A stretch of 13,139 nucleotides of DNA from Archaeoglobaceae archaeon (GTDB lineage: Archaea > Halobacteriota > Archaeoglobi > Archaeoglobales > Archaeoglobaceae): contig JANXDV010000016.1 of NCBI GenBank assembly GCA_025058955.1, forward strand, positions 3,821-16,959, written 5' to 3'. The position numbers and the translations under genes are program-made. A model generated the notes under the pieces. It was not told the DNA's origin. It saw nothing but the letters and a program-made list of their open reading frames with translations, and made no database searches. Below, in pieces: positions 5,878-13,139 of this stretch (positions within the stretch are counted from its first letter, which is position 1; every line of letters starts with the position of its first letter).

Positions 5878-7134
5878 ATGATTCTGATCGAAAATGCAAA
5901 GGTTTTAAGCGATGGAAAGCTGAAGTCTGCGAACATCTTGATCGAGGAAAATAAGATAAAAGCCATAGGTGATGTGAAGGATAAAAGCGATTACGTGATC
6001 AATGCAAAAGAGCTCGCAGTTATCCCGGGGCTGTTCAACTCGCACACACATTGCGCAATGACCCTATTTAGAGGCTATGCTGAAGACATGCCATTGCAGG
6101 AATGGCTTGAGAAGAAAATTTGGCCTGCTGAAGCGAGGCTTAATGAAGAGATCGTTTACTGGGCTTCAAAGCTTGCTTGTGTTGAAATGCTGAAAAGCGG
6201 AACTACATTCTTCTTCGACATGTATTTCTTTCCTTCAGCAACCGCAAGAGCTGTGGAAGAGACTGGAATCAGGGCTTGTCTCTCTTCAGCTTTCTTCGAC
6301 TTCTTCAGCAAAGATCTACTTGAGGCAAATTTGAAGAGGGTTGAAAAAGAATTGAATGAGCTGAAGAATTTCAAGGTGCTAAGAGCTATAGCTCCACACG
6401 CTGTTTACACTGTAAGCCTTGAAGGTTTGAAGAGAGCTATGGAGATTGCGGAAAAAGAGGATATATTCGTTCACTTTCACCTTGCTGAGACTGAAAAAGA
6501 GGTGATTGATTTTAGAAAGAAGAATGGAAATGGGATTGTTAAAGCTTTAGATGAGATCGGATTCTTAAATCAAAGGCTAATCTCCGCTCATTGCGTTTGG
6601 CTTGAAAAAGAGGAGATCGAGCTCATGGCAAAACGTAAAGTGAGCGCGGTTCATTGCCCAACGAGCAACATGAAGTTGAGCGTTGGAAAGGCTTTGAATT
6701 ATCCTGAAATGAAAAAGGCTGGTTTGAACGTTCTTCTTGGCACAGATGGGACTGCGAGCAACAACTCACTTGACATGCTTAGAGAGATGAAGGTCTCCGC
6801 TTTGCTTCAGAAATTCTACTATGGCGCGGACTCTTTTAAAGCGGTGGATGCTTTCAAAATTGCCACAGAGAACGCTTCAAAGGCTTTTGGAATAAAGGCT
6901 GGAAAAGTTGAGGTTGGCTGGCTTGCTGATCTCGTGCTCATCGATCTCAGCAAAATTCCCATGAATCCTTGCCACGATCTCATAGCAAACCTTGTTTATT
7001 CTTCAGCGAGCGAATGCATAGATACTGTGATCGTGGATGGTAAAATCGTTGTTGAGAATGGCTATTTTGAGGGAGAGGAGAAGATCTTGGAGAAGTTCAA
7101 TAAGATTGCTGAGAAGTTCTTTGGCTCAGCGTAA
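5878..7134 (+). CDS. mtaD: 5-methylthioadenosine/S-adenosylhomocysteine deaminase
   Basis: Amidohydrolase-superfamily deaminase that converts adenine to hypoxanthine in S-adenosylhomocysteine, methylthioadenosine or 5'-deoxyadenosine (the methanogen relatives are called DadD). It would recycle by-products of SAM-dependent methylation and radical-SAM chemistry. The 418 residues match the family length. Metal and active-site residues: HTH (H56, H58) in PGLFNSHTHCAMTLFRG, VHFHLAET with H201 and E204, AHCV with H238, and GTDG with D290. Also typical are the APHAVYTVS segment (H174), HCPTSNMKLSVG (259-270), and the C-terminal GWLADLVLIDL strand of the small beta-sandwich domain. All expected catalytic residues are present. 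It is transcribed alone, and its 3' end overlaps trm10 by nine bases. Which purine nucleoside is the main substrate cannot be told from sequence. Confidence 0.93.
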   Translation: MILIENAKVLSDGKLKSANILIEENKIKAIGDVKDKSDYVINAKELAVIPGLFNSHTHCAMTLFRGYAEDMPLQEWLEKKIWPAEARLNEEIVYWASKLACVEMLKSGTTFFFDMYFFPSATARAVEETGIRACLSSAFFDFFSKDLLEANLKRVEKELNELKNFKVLRAIAPHAVYTVSLEGLKRAMEIAEKEDIFVHFHLAETEKEVIDFRKKNGNGIVKALDEIGFLNQRLISAHCVWLEKEEIELMAKRKVSAVHCPTSNMKLSVGKALNYPEMKKAGLNVLLGTDGTASNNSLDMLREMKVSALLQKFYYGADSFKAVDAFKIATENASKAFGIKAGKVEVGWLADLVLIDLSKIPMNPCHDLIANLVYSSASECIDTVIVDGKIVVENGYFEGEEKILEKFNKIAEKFFGSA

Positions 7135-8133
7135 AAAATAGCTTCTCCTTTTTTCATCCCATTCAAGCTCGATGAGCTTTTTCATAACCTCTTCGGATAC
7201 AACGTAAAGCTTCTGCTCTCTGCAAACGTCGTAGAGATCCAACAAGCGGAGATTAAGCCAATCAAATTCTTTAAAAGTCTCTTTTGATACAACTCTGATC
7301 GTCTTATTACCAATTCGAACCCTAAGGCTCTTCTTTGGCAACTCCTTTCTCAGTCTCCATTTTGCAACGGTTATTGGCTGAACACTCCTAATTGCTTTCT
7401 CCAAATCCTCGCAATCGAGCAAAAATCTGAGAACGATTTCTGCAATGTGATTTATTCGATCTGGAACCCCTATAATGCTTCCCCTTAGCTCGATCCTTCG
7501 CCTATCACATCTAATTCCCGCCTTTTCAAGCTCATCTCCGATCAAAGATGTGAGATCTTTTTCCTCCGCCTTGTCTACGATGCCACCAATCACGTAGCAT
7601 TTAGCCTTTTTTCGATCAAAAAGCTTATCTCCTTTGGGATCGAGCAAGATCACCTCTTCAATTCCATTGCTGAGCAAGAAATCCTCGAGCTTATCGCAGT
7701 AAAAGCCAACTCCAAAGTCCTTTCCAGCAACGATTAGCTTCTCATCCCACATGAACTCTCTGATTGTTCCAAGGGTTTTTGTGATCTGCAGTCTGAGCTT
7801 CTTCTTCTCCTTCTCTGAATGTAGCTCGTAGAATCTGCAGTCTATCGCAATGAATGGAAGATCTAATCCTTGGATTAACTCCTCTTTTCCAAAAATTGGC
7901 TCACCTCTATTGCCAACATAAGCTTCTGGTGATTCTTGCAAGTATTTTCCATCGAAAGTAAAGGAAAAACCAATTCCTCCATCTCCTTTTAAAACCTTGG
8001 CATCTCCATTTGCCACCGCAACAGCCATCGCTCTTATCGGATCAGCGGAAGAAAGGATCCATTTCATCCTCGTCCCTATTTTACTAATTCCATTTTCTCT
8101 TAGCTTTTCCGTGAAAACATCCTTTAAGCGCAC
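7126..8133 (-). CDS. trm10: tRNA (purine-9) N1-methyltransferase, archaeal Trm10
   Basis: SPOUT-family SAM-dependent methyltransferase that makes m1A and/or m1G at tRNA position 9; characterised archaeal members are from Sulfolobus (adenosine) and Thermococcus (both bases). The 335-residue length resembles the Thermococcus enzyme. The N-terminal domain (about 1-90) is followed by the Trm10 core: LPFIAIDCRFYELHSEKEKKKLRLQITKTL (92-121), EEVILLDPKGD (159-169) and the signature YVIGGIVDK (180-188), whose D187 matches the proposed catalytic Asp. RRIELRGSIIGVPDRINHIAEIVL (212-235) forms the knot and helix. The C-terminal tail (about 265-335) is an archaeal-type extension. The start codon is GTG (complement of 8131-8133); no ATG or TTG lies in frame in the short stretch upstream that I checked. 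No clear Shine-Dalgarno is seen. It probably uses the A/T block near 8181-8200. Confidence 0.9.
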   Translation of the reverse strand: MRLKDVFTEKLRENGISKIGTRMKWILSSADPIRAMAVAVANGDAKVLKGDGGIGFSFTFDGKYLQESPEAYVGNRGEPIFGKEELIQGLDLPFIAIDCRFYELHSEKEKKKLRLQITKTLGTIREFMWDEKLIVAGKDFGVGFYCDKLEDFLLSNGIEEVILLDPKGDKLFDRKKAKCYVIGGIVDKAEEKDLTSLIGDELEKAGIRCDRRRIELRGSIIGVPDRINHIAEIVLRFLLDCEDLEKAIRSVQPITVAKWRLRKELPKKSLRVRIGNKTIRVVSKETFKEFDWLNLRLLDLYDVCREQKLYVVSEEVMKKLIELEWDEKRRSYFLR

Positions 8134-8180
8134 AAAATGCGTTGGATTAGAGTAGAAAATGTTTTAGCTAAAAGAATACA

Positions 8181-8200
8181 ATACAAATTTAAATATAATT
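8181..8200 (-). promoter_or_regulatory. TATA-like block of trm10
   Basis: Minus-strand AATTATATTTAAATTTG, centred about 58 nt before the GTG at 8133, implying a leader of roughly 30-35 nt. Assigned by composition and position within the 138-bp gap shared with the surface-protein gene. Confidence 0.35.
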
Positions 8201-8211
8201 TCGATTTCAAA

Positions 8212-8240
8212 ACCAAAAATTTTTATTTTGGTCAGTTGAC
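8212..8240 (+). promoter_or_regulatory. Inverted repeat and adjacent dyad in the surface-protein promoter
   Basis: ACCAAAA (8212-8218) and TTTTGGT (8226-8232) form a 7-bp inverted repeat around the A/T spacer ATTTTTA. Immediately after comes GTCAGTTGAC (8231-8240), whose outer four bases on each side are complementary. The A/T core 8215-8229 is the best TATA candidate for the downstream gene (about 50 nt before ATG 8272), so a protein bound here could control its transcription. Operator function is inferred. Confidence 0.35.
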
Positions 8241-8260
8241 TTACAAAATGTGAATAATAT

Positions 8261-8267
8261 GGGGGGT
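8261..8267 (+). promoter_or_regulatory. Ribosome binding site GGGGGGT that fixes the surface-protein start
   Basis: Six consecutive G followed by T, ending five bases before ATG 8272 in otherwise A/T-rich DNA. It pairs with the C-rich 3' end of archaeal 16S rRNA and is the strongest ribosome binding site in the window, in agreement with the signal peptide beginning at that ATG. Confidence 0.7.
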
Positions 8268-8271
8268 TTAA

Positions 8272-11200
8272 ATGAGGTTTGAATCAATAATAAAGTTGGT
8301 AGTTTCGTCTTTGCTACTGGCTATTGGCTCCGCTTCTGCACAAACGATTGAAAGTTGCATGGAAATAAACTCCGAAGGAGAATACTCTATCTCGAAAGAC
8401 TTGAGCGGATTGTATGGAAACAACTACTACTGCATAAAAATTTTGGCTAATAACGTAACGCTTGAAGGCAATGGTAAAAGTATGACAGGAGATCGGGGTT
8501 ATGGATTATTAATCACGGCTTCCAATGTTACTGTTAAAAACTTAACGATTTCGAAATACGAAAGAGCTATTTATTTAGATAGATCGAATAACAACAATTT
8601 TACTAATATCACAATAAATGGAGGTACTCATGCAATTTACCTTGATGGATCGAATAACAACAATTTTTCAAAAGTTACAGTGGTAAACTCTATGGAGTCT
8701 GCAGTATACCTATCTAATTCGAACAAAAACAGCTTAACAGAGCTGAACTTTACGAACAGCGGTGTTTTCGTCCACAATTCAATCAACAACACCCTTACGG
8801 GCAATGTAAATGGAAAGCCACTCATTTATCTTGAAAACGAAAGGGATAAAGTTTTTGAAAATGCTGGACAAGTTATTTTAGTCAACTGCACGAACATAAC
8901 TGTGAGAAATTCAGAAATGATCAACGCAACCGTTGGCTTAATGCTATGGAAGACGAACGATAGCATATTTGAAAACATAAAAACAGCTGAAAACTCATAT
9001 CATGGAATCTATGTTTTTGAATCGAGCAGAAACTACTTCATAGATCTTTTGATCTACAACAACACTAAAAAATGGGACGCAAAGGGGATATACCTCCTTA
9101 GATCTGCAAACAACAATTTCAGCAACATCATTGCGATCAATAATAAAAACTCGATCTACCTCGAGAATTCTATGCAAAACCTCTTCGAAAATCTGAGTTT
9201 AAAGGATAGTTATTATAGTCTATACTTATATTATTCTCAATTGAACAAGTTCAAAAATTTAACCGCGATTGAAAATGATTATGGCATCAGCTTGAGTAAT
9301 GCGAACAGCAACGATTTCAGAGATGTAAACGCAAGCTTCAACAACTTGGCATTATACTTAACATATGAGGGCACTGCTAATAATGTTTTCATAAACGTGA
9401 CTGCGAACAACAACAACGGTGCAATCCAATTTAGTCTGGGGAGAGTAGCTAATGTGAACAACACGTTCATAAACGTTACAGTAAACAACAATACAAACTA
9501 TGGAATTTACATCTCATTGCTTAGCGGTAACAAGTTCTATGATGTGATTGCAAACAACAACAGCAATGGAGTTTATATGACCTACCATACAAAAGACAAC
9601 GTATTTGTCAACTTAACCGCAAACGATAACAGAGAGCATGGCATTTACATCAAAAGATACTCTTATTATGCTGAGGCGATGGTCAACAATTCCTTCCAAG
9701 AAGTCAACTTGAGGAACAACACTTACGGAGCTTATTTAGATTCTACATATAACACAACATTCATAAATGTAAATGCGAGCAATAAATACTACGACTTCTT
9801 CCTCGATGGTGCAAATAAAACAAGGATTGAGAATGCGAATCTGACTAAAGGTTTGATCCTCGAAAATTCGATTGAAAACAGCATCAATGGTGAGGTAAAT
9901 GGAAAGCCACTCGTTTATCTTGAAAATGCAAGCAATTTAACCATTACAAATGCTGGGCAAGTTATTTTAGTCAATTGCACGAACATAACTGTGAAAAATT
10001 CAGATATATCGAATGTGACGACTGCAGTAATGCTTTACAAAACAAAAAACAGCACTTTAGAGAGAATAAATGCGATAGATAATCTTTACTATGCTCTATA
10101 CGTTCTCGAGTCCAATAACAACAGTTTCAAGGACATCATAGCCAACAACAACTCTAAATCCCACTATAGTAGTCTTGCTGGCAATTCATTTGCTTCAGCA
10201 AACATCTACGTTCTGAGATCCGGATCAAACAGCTTCGAAAACTTATCGGCTGACGAGGTAGTATTGTATTCTTACACGAAAGGTATATACATAAAAGATT
10301 CCCTCGAAACGAAGCTTAATAACATAAATGTAAAGAAATTTAATTCTGGAATACTCCTCTCGAAATCGCAAAATACAAGTCTTTCAAATGCCCTTGTCAC
10401 AGACAGTGGTGAGGGAATATACTTGGAATACTCAAATTGGAATCACTTGGAAAACTTTACGGTAAAAAGCGGATATTATGGAATCACAATTCGATCCTCC
10501 AACAACAACACGCTTTTGAACGTTACTGCAATAGAAAATTATTACTCCGGGATTTACCTATATAATTCAAAAAACGTCTCACTAATAAATGCAAAAGCGA
10601 TAGGCTCAGGAACTGGGATATATTTGGATAGCTCATCAAACTGTTATCTCGAAAACATCACTGCCAATGAAAACAAATACGAGGGGGTTTATCTCTCTTA
10701 TTCAGATAGAAACGAACTCAAAAACTTGAGCGCGATCAACAGCACTCAAGGTATCTACCTCAGCAGTTCTTCGAGAAACATCATTGAAAACGTTTTAGCA
10801 AAGGATAACAAATTCAAGGGATATTGGAGTGAGCGAATATGTGGAGTAATGTTTGACCTTGGCTCTTCCGAAAACATCTTGAGGAATTCTACTATAACGG
10901 AGAACGATATTGGAATATGTTTTGTGAACAATACCTACTACGTCACCAGGGACAACGTCCTCTACTTCAACAACATCTTTGCAAACAATAATAACGTGAG
11001 CATCTCAGGCTCGAGCAAGAATCGCTGGTATTCGCCATACAATATAACATACTACTTCCAAGGAAGAAGTTTTGAAGGTCTTCTTGGAAACTACTGGGGA
11101 AGCCTTAATTTGCCAGACAACAACAACGATGGAGTTTACGATCAGTCTTACACGATCTTAGGTAATGAAGTCGATCCTTATCCACTCGTTCGCCCAACCT

Positions 11201-13139
11201 GGGAGTTCAACTTAACTCCCCCAGAGTCTGAGATAGTTGATCTAACACCCAGATACGGAGGTAACAATGGCAGTGTAACGATTAGGATAGACATCAAAGA
11301 TCCAAAAACTACGGAGATCGACAAGATCTCAGCTTGGCTGAAGAGAGGTGATCTATGGATCCGTGGAAATGTGATAAGTGGTAATTTTGATAATAGGATC
11401 CTGAACTTGAGCGTCACTTTCGATCTGATAAATGCTTCACCTGGAAAATGGGATGTAGTAGTTACTCTGAATGAGACGAACATAACTTATTTGGATGGCT
11501 TCGAAGTCTTAGTAGGCGGAGAACCATTGCTGAAAATGGAAATCATTGGCAGAGGAACAATAAGAGTTGGAACAAATGGTACCTACTTCTTGAGAGTTTA
11601 CAACCATGGTACAGTTGATGCTAAAATGGTTTTCCTAAACCTTTACTTCGATGAGCCCCAGCTTAAAATAATGAGCGTTGAAGCTTTTAACGGCACAGAA
11701 TGGTATGAGGTTTGGAACAGGAGTAAGATCAAAGAAAACATTGAAAAAGGAATGAGAGATTACGAAACTCTATGGAATGTGAGCTACGATCAAAGTTGTA
11801 ATGTAACGATGATCGAACACATCCGAGGAACTGTTTGGAGCGTTGCGAACAACTCCTCCGAAGTTAATTGCCTTTCTGAAACGGCTTTGAATCAGCTTTT
11901 GGATCAAACACCGCTTGAAAACATATACCTTGCAAGAGAGCTCAATCTCAATAGGAGCGAGCTTAAGAAGCTTGTAAACGATGTTGTGAATGAGATTTGG
12001 AATGAAGTTAGAGAAAATCCCGGAGAATGGAGAAGCTTTAGATTCTCAGATTGGATTGAAGAACAGAGAATTAATTTCACGAATAGAGTTTTGAACAATC
12101 CCTCAGTTGTAATTGCAAAGATACCAGTTCAGGATTACGTCGATCTAAGAGTTAAAATCTACGCCCCACCAGGTGGAACGGATCCAGCGTTCCTTGCAGC
12201 ATTGGTTCCAATTGGTGTAGTTGCAGCAAAGGCTTATGGAAGCTATCTCGCAAGTTCTTTCGTTCAGCATTTGGTCGGACAAACTCTTGCGGTTGGCTTC
12301 AGAGATTCTGGGGAGATCGCATCGCTTGAAGGTTTATGGAATATTGCCAGCAACGCCGTTATAAAAACTGCAGAAGATGCATTAGCCCCAGTTCAATTTG
12401 GGCAAGATGCTGTGCAGAACTTGGTTGAAAATGTTGTCAATAGCCCAGGTAAAGTTGGAGCTTGGCTCGTTACAAACAAATACGCAACTCCAAAGCAATC
12501 TCTGAAGACAGTTGCAAAGTTCAAGAGCGGATTGGAGAAGTTTGGGATAACGAAGAACACTCTTCCGTTTGTAAAGTATGCATTCATGGGTGCAGCGATT
12601 TCAGATGAGGTGGCAAAGAAAACTGAAAAAGCTGCTGAAGAGACAGACTTCAAGCCTACAAGGTCTTCAATGAAAATAGAGCCAGCTAGACCTATCGATC
12701 CAAATGAGATCGTTGGTCCAGTTGGATATGGTGAAAATAGATACATACCTCCAGACATCGAGTTGAGCTATATAATATACTTCGAGAATAAAGAAAATGC
12801 CACAGCTTCTGCGCAGACAGTCGTTGTCAAAAATCCGATCAATGCAAGTCTTAACCTGAGCTCTTTGAGCTGGGATGCTTTCTACATAGCTGGCGAAATC
12901 TACAAGCCAGGAGATGAGCCAAATTTAGACGAGGTTTATGATCCAGATACAAAAACTTTAGTTCCCTATAGTATAAAGGTCAACGTCACAATGCAGGTAT
13001 ATAATGATAACAGGACTGTTCTTTGGACCTTTAGAACGCTGAATGCAACAACTGGAGCAGAAATAAACTCCTCTCATGAAGATAGCTGGGTAGGATTCCT
13101 TCCACCGAACAACGAATCCCTTGGACTTGCAGGAAAGGG
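8272..13139 (+). CDS. Giant secreted Asn-rich beta-helix surface protein (3' end outside window)
   Basis: One uninterrupted frame of 1622 codons from ATG 8272, still open at the right edge. Signal peptide: MRFESIIKLVVSSLLLAIG then ASA|Q, cleavage near residue 23. Residues about 25-975 form a NosD/PbH1-type right-handed beta-helix: coils of about 22-25 residues such as GIYLDSSSNCYLENITANEN, with Asn ladders and G-I-Y-L turns, ending in LLGNYWGSL...DNNNDGVYDQ...EVDPYPLV, the usual end of NosD-like helices. Residues about 985-1081 resemble a TIG/IPT Ig domain (LTPRYGGNNGSVTI...SPGKWDVVVT...DGFEVLVGG), followed by a CARDB-like strand set (IRVGTNGTYFLRVYNHGTVDA). Residues about 1100-1470 are largely helical. 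From 1474 (RPIDPNEIVGPVGYG...YIIYFENKENATASAQTV...WTFRTLNATTG...VGFLPPN) begins a domain I recall from giant bacterial surface proteins. About 70 N-x-S/T sequons suggest heavy N-glycosylation. Adhesion or cell-envelope role is inferred; substrate or partner unknown. It is unlikely to be true NosD because there are no nos genes here. Confidence 0.88.
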   Translation, partial: MRFESIIKLVVSSLLLAIGSASAQTIESCMEINSEGEYSISKDLSGLYGNNYYCIKILANNVTLEGNGKSMTGDRGYGLLITASNVTVKNLTISKYERAIYLDRSNNNNFTNITINGGTHAIYLDGSNNNNFSKVTVVNSMESAVYLSNSNKNSLTELNFTNSGVFVHNSINNTLTGNVNGKPLIYLENERDKVFENAGQVILVNCTNITVRNSEMINATVGLMLWKTNDSIFENIKTAENSYHGIYVFESSRNYFIDLLIYNNTKKWDAKGIYLLRSANNNFSNIIAINNKNSIYLENSMQNLFENLSLKDSYYSLYLYYSQLNKFKNLTAIENDYGISLSNANSNDFRDVNASFNNLALYLTYEGTANNVFINVTANNNNGAIQFSLGRVANVNNTFINVTVNNNTNYGIYISLLSGNKFYDVIANNNSNGVYMTYHTKDNVFVNLTANDNREHGIYIKRYSYYAEAMVNNSFQEVNLRNNTYGAYLDSTYNTTFINVNASNKYYDFFLDGANKTRIENANLTKGLILENSIENSINGEVNGKPLVYLENASNLTITNAGQVILVNCTNITVKNSDISNVTTAVMLYKTKNSTLERINAIDNLYYALYVLESNNNSFKDIIANNNSKSHYSSLAGNSFASANIYVLRSGSNSFENLSADEVVLYSYTKGIYIKDSLETKLNNINVKKFNSGILLSKSQNTSLSNALVTDSGEGIYLEYSNWNHLENFTVKSGYYGITIRSSNNNTLLNVTAIENYYSGIYLYNSKNVSLINAKAIGSGTGIYLDSSSNCYLENITANENKYEGVYLSYSDRNELKNLSAINSTQGIYLSSSSRNIIENVLAKDNKFKGYWSERICGVMFDLGSSENILRNSTITENDIGICFVNNTYYVTRDNVLYFNNIFANNNNVSISGSSKNRWYSPYNITYYFQGRSFEGLLGNYWGSLNLPDNNNDGVYDQSYTILGNEVDPYPLVRPTWEFNLTPPESEIVDLTPRYGGNNGSVTIRIDIKDPKTTEIDKISAWLKRGDLWIRGNVISGNFDNRILNLSVTFDLINASPGKWDVVVTLNETNITYLDGFEVLVGGEPLLKMEIIGRGTIRVGTNGTYFLRVYNHGTVDAKMVFLNLYFDEPQLKIMSVEAFNGTEWYEVWNRSKIKENIEKGMRDYETLWNVSYDQSCNVTMIEHIRGTVWSVANNSSEVNCLSETALNQLLDQTPLENIYLARELNLNRSELKKLVNDVVNEIWNEVRENPGEWRSFRFSDWIEEQRINFTNRVLNNPSVVIAKIPVQDYVDLRVKIYAPPGGTDPAFLAALVPIGVVAAKAYGSYLASSFVQHLVGQTLAVGFRDSGEIASLEGLWNIASNAVIKTAEDALAPVQFGQDAVQNLVENVVNSPGKVGAWLVTNKYATPKQSLKTVAKFKSGLEKFGITKNTLPFVKYAFMGAAISDEVAKKTEKAAEETDFKPTRSSMKIEPARPIDPNEIVGPVGYGENRYIPPDIELSYIIYFENKENATASAQTVVVKNPINASLNLSSLSWDAFYIAGEIYKPGDEPNLDEVYDPDTKTLVPYSIKVNVTMQVYNDNRTVLWTFRTLNATTGAEINSSHEDSWVGFLPPNNESLGLAGK
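8806..8920 (+). repeat. Internal direct repeat, copy 1 (VNGKPL...NAGQVILVNCTNITV module)
   Basis: Encodes residues 179-216 of the surface protein. Starts GTAAATGGAAAGCCACTC and includes the near-invariant stretch GTTATTTTAGTCAA, then CGAACATAACTGTGA. Copy 2 begins exactly 1089 bases (363 codons) later. The motif NGKP-hYhh...AGQVILVNCTNITV is a hallmark of archaeal NosD-like beta-helix proteins. Confidence 0.85.
9895..10009 (+). repeat. Internal direct repeat, copy 2
   Basis: Encodes residues 542-579, matching copy 1 closely at both DNA and protein level (VNGKPLVYLENA...TNAGQVILVNCTNITVKNSD), with the middle (about 10 codons) diverged. The flanking coils are less alike, so the beta-helix appears to have grown by duplication of a roughly 360-residue unit followed by divergence. 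Confidence 0.85.

Noticed and set aside
8582..8665. Short AACAAC-type repeats such as TCGAATAACAACAATTTT occurring twice, and other (AAC)n runs, as phase-variation tracts or a CRISPR-like array
   Set aside because: They are in frame, irregularly spaced, and explained by Asn ladders of the beta-helix. Triplet repeats would not switch the frame, and there is no repeat-spacer regularity.
8637..9491. Minus-strand open frames of 60-70 codons (8637-8825, 8995-9177, 9279-9491)
   Set aside because: They lie wholly inside the continuous plus-strand surface-protein frame, which has a signal peptide, a strong ribosome binding site and recognisable domains. They are by-products of its Asn-rich codons.
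8272..11200. True NosD (nitrous oxide reductase maturation) function for the beta-helix protein
   Set aside because: NosD is far shorter, and no nosZ, nosF or nosY neighbour is present. The similarity is to the fold and turn motifs only.
11178..12758. Minus-strand open frames of 64-121 codons (11178-11483, 11904-12098, 12393-12758)
   Set aside because: These are antisense to recognisable domains of the same surface protein and show no family pattern of their own.

Overview
The window looks like chromosomal DNA from a thermophilic euryarchaeon, most likely of the Archaeoglobi. The reasons are an archaeal-type threonyl-tRNA synthetase, an archaeal Trm10, a DUF166 protein, an EMC6-like archaeal membrane protein, an HK/PAS kinase of the kind abundant in Archaeoglobus, TATA-like A/T blocks about 25-40 nt before most starts, and AGA/AGG/ATA-rich codon use. 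The lineage is inferred by eye and not confirmed by any search.

Layout. Bases 2-1628 (+) hold the 3' part of thrS followed closely by a small three-helix membrane protein (EMC6-like). Convergent to them is aroE (1617-2420, -), shikimate dehydrogenase. Divergent from aroE is a decayed PAS/histidine kinase (2506-3671, +) with at least four independent lesions. Convergent to that wreck is a Cys-rich DUF166 protein (3661-4488, -). Next come a small helical, TPR-like ORF of uncertain start (4582-4989, +), a metallo-beta-lactamase-fold protein on the opposite strand (4995-5786, -), MTA/SAH deaminase (5878-7134, +) and the tRNA position-9 methyltransferase Trm10 (7126-8133, -).

From 8272 to the right edge one reading frame stays open: at least 1622 codons of a secreted, Asn-rich surface protein. 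It has a signal peptide, about 950 residues of NosD-type right-handed beta-helix, a TIG-like Ig domain, a CARDB-like segment, a roughly 370-residue region that is mostly helical, and the start of a C-terminal domain that I recognise from giant bacterial surface proteins. Its 3' end lies outside the window.

The genes do not form one pathway. They are mostly single transcription units alternating in strand, with divergent promoters in A/T-rich gaps of about 85-140 bp and convergent 3' ends that touch or overlap by 9-12 bp. No stretch over 300 bp lacks a gene or gene remnant. I saw no tRNA, rRNA, CRISPR array, insertion sequence or attachment site. The most interesting parts are the giant surface protein and its promoter region, the visibly decaying kinase, and the metal-site substitution in the MBL-fold protein.
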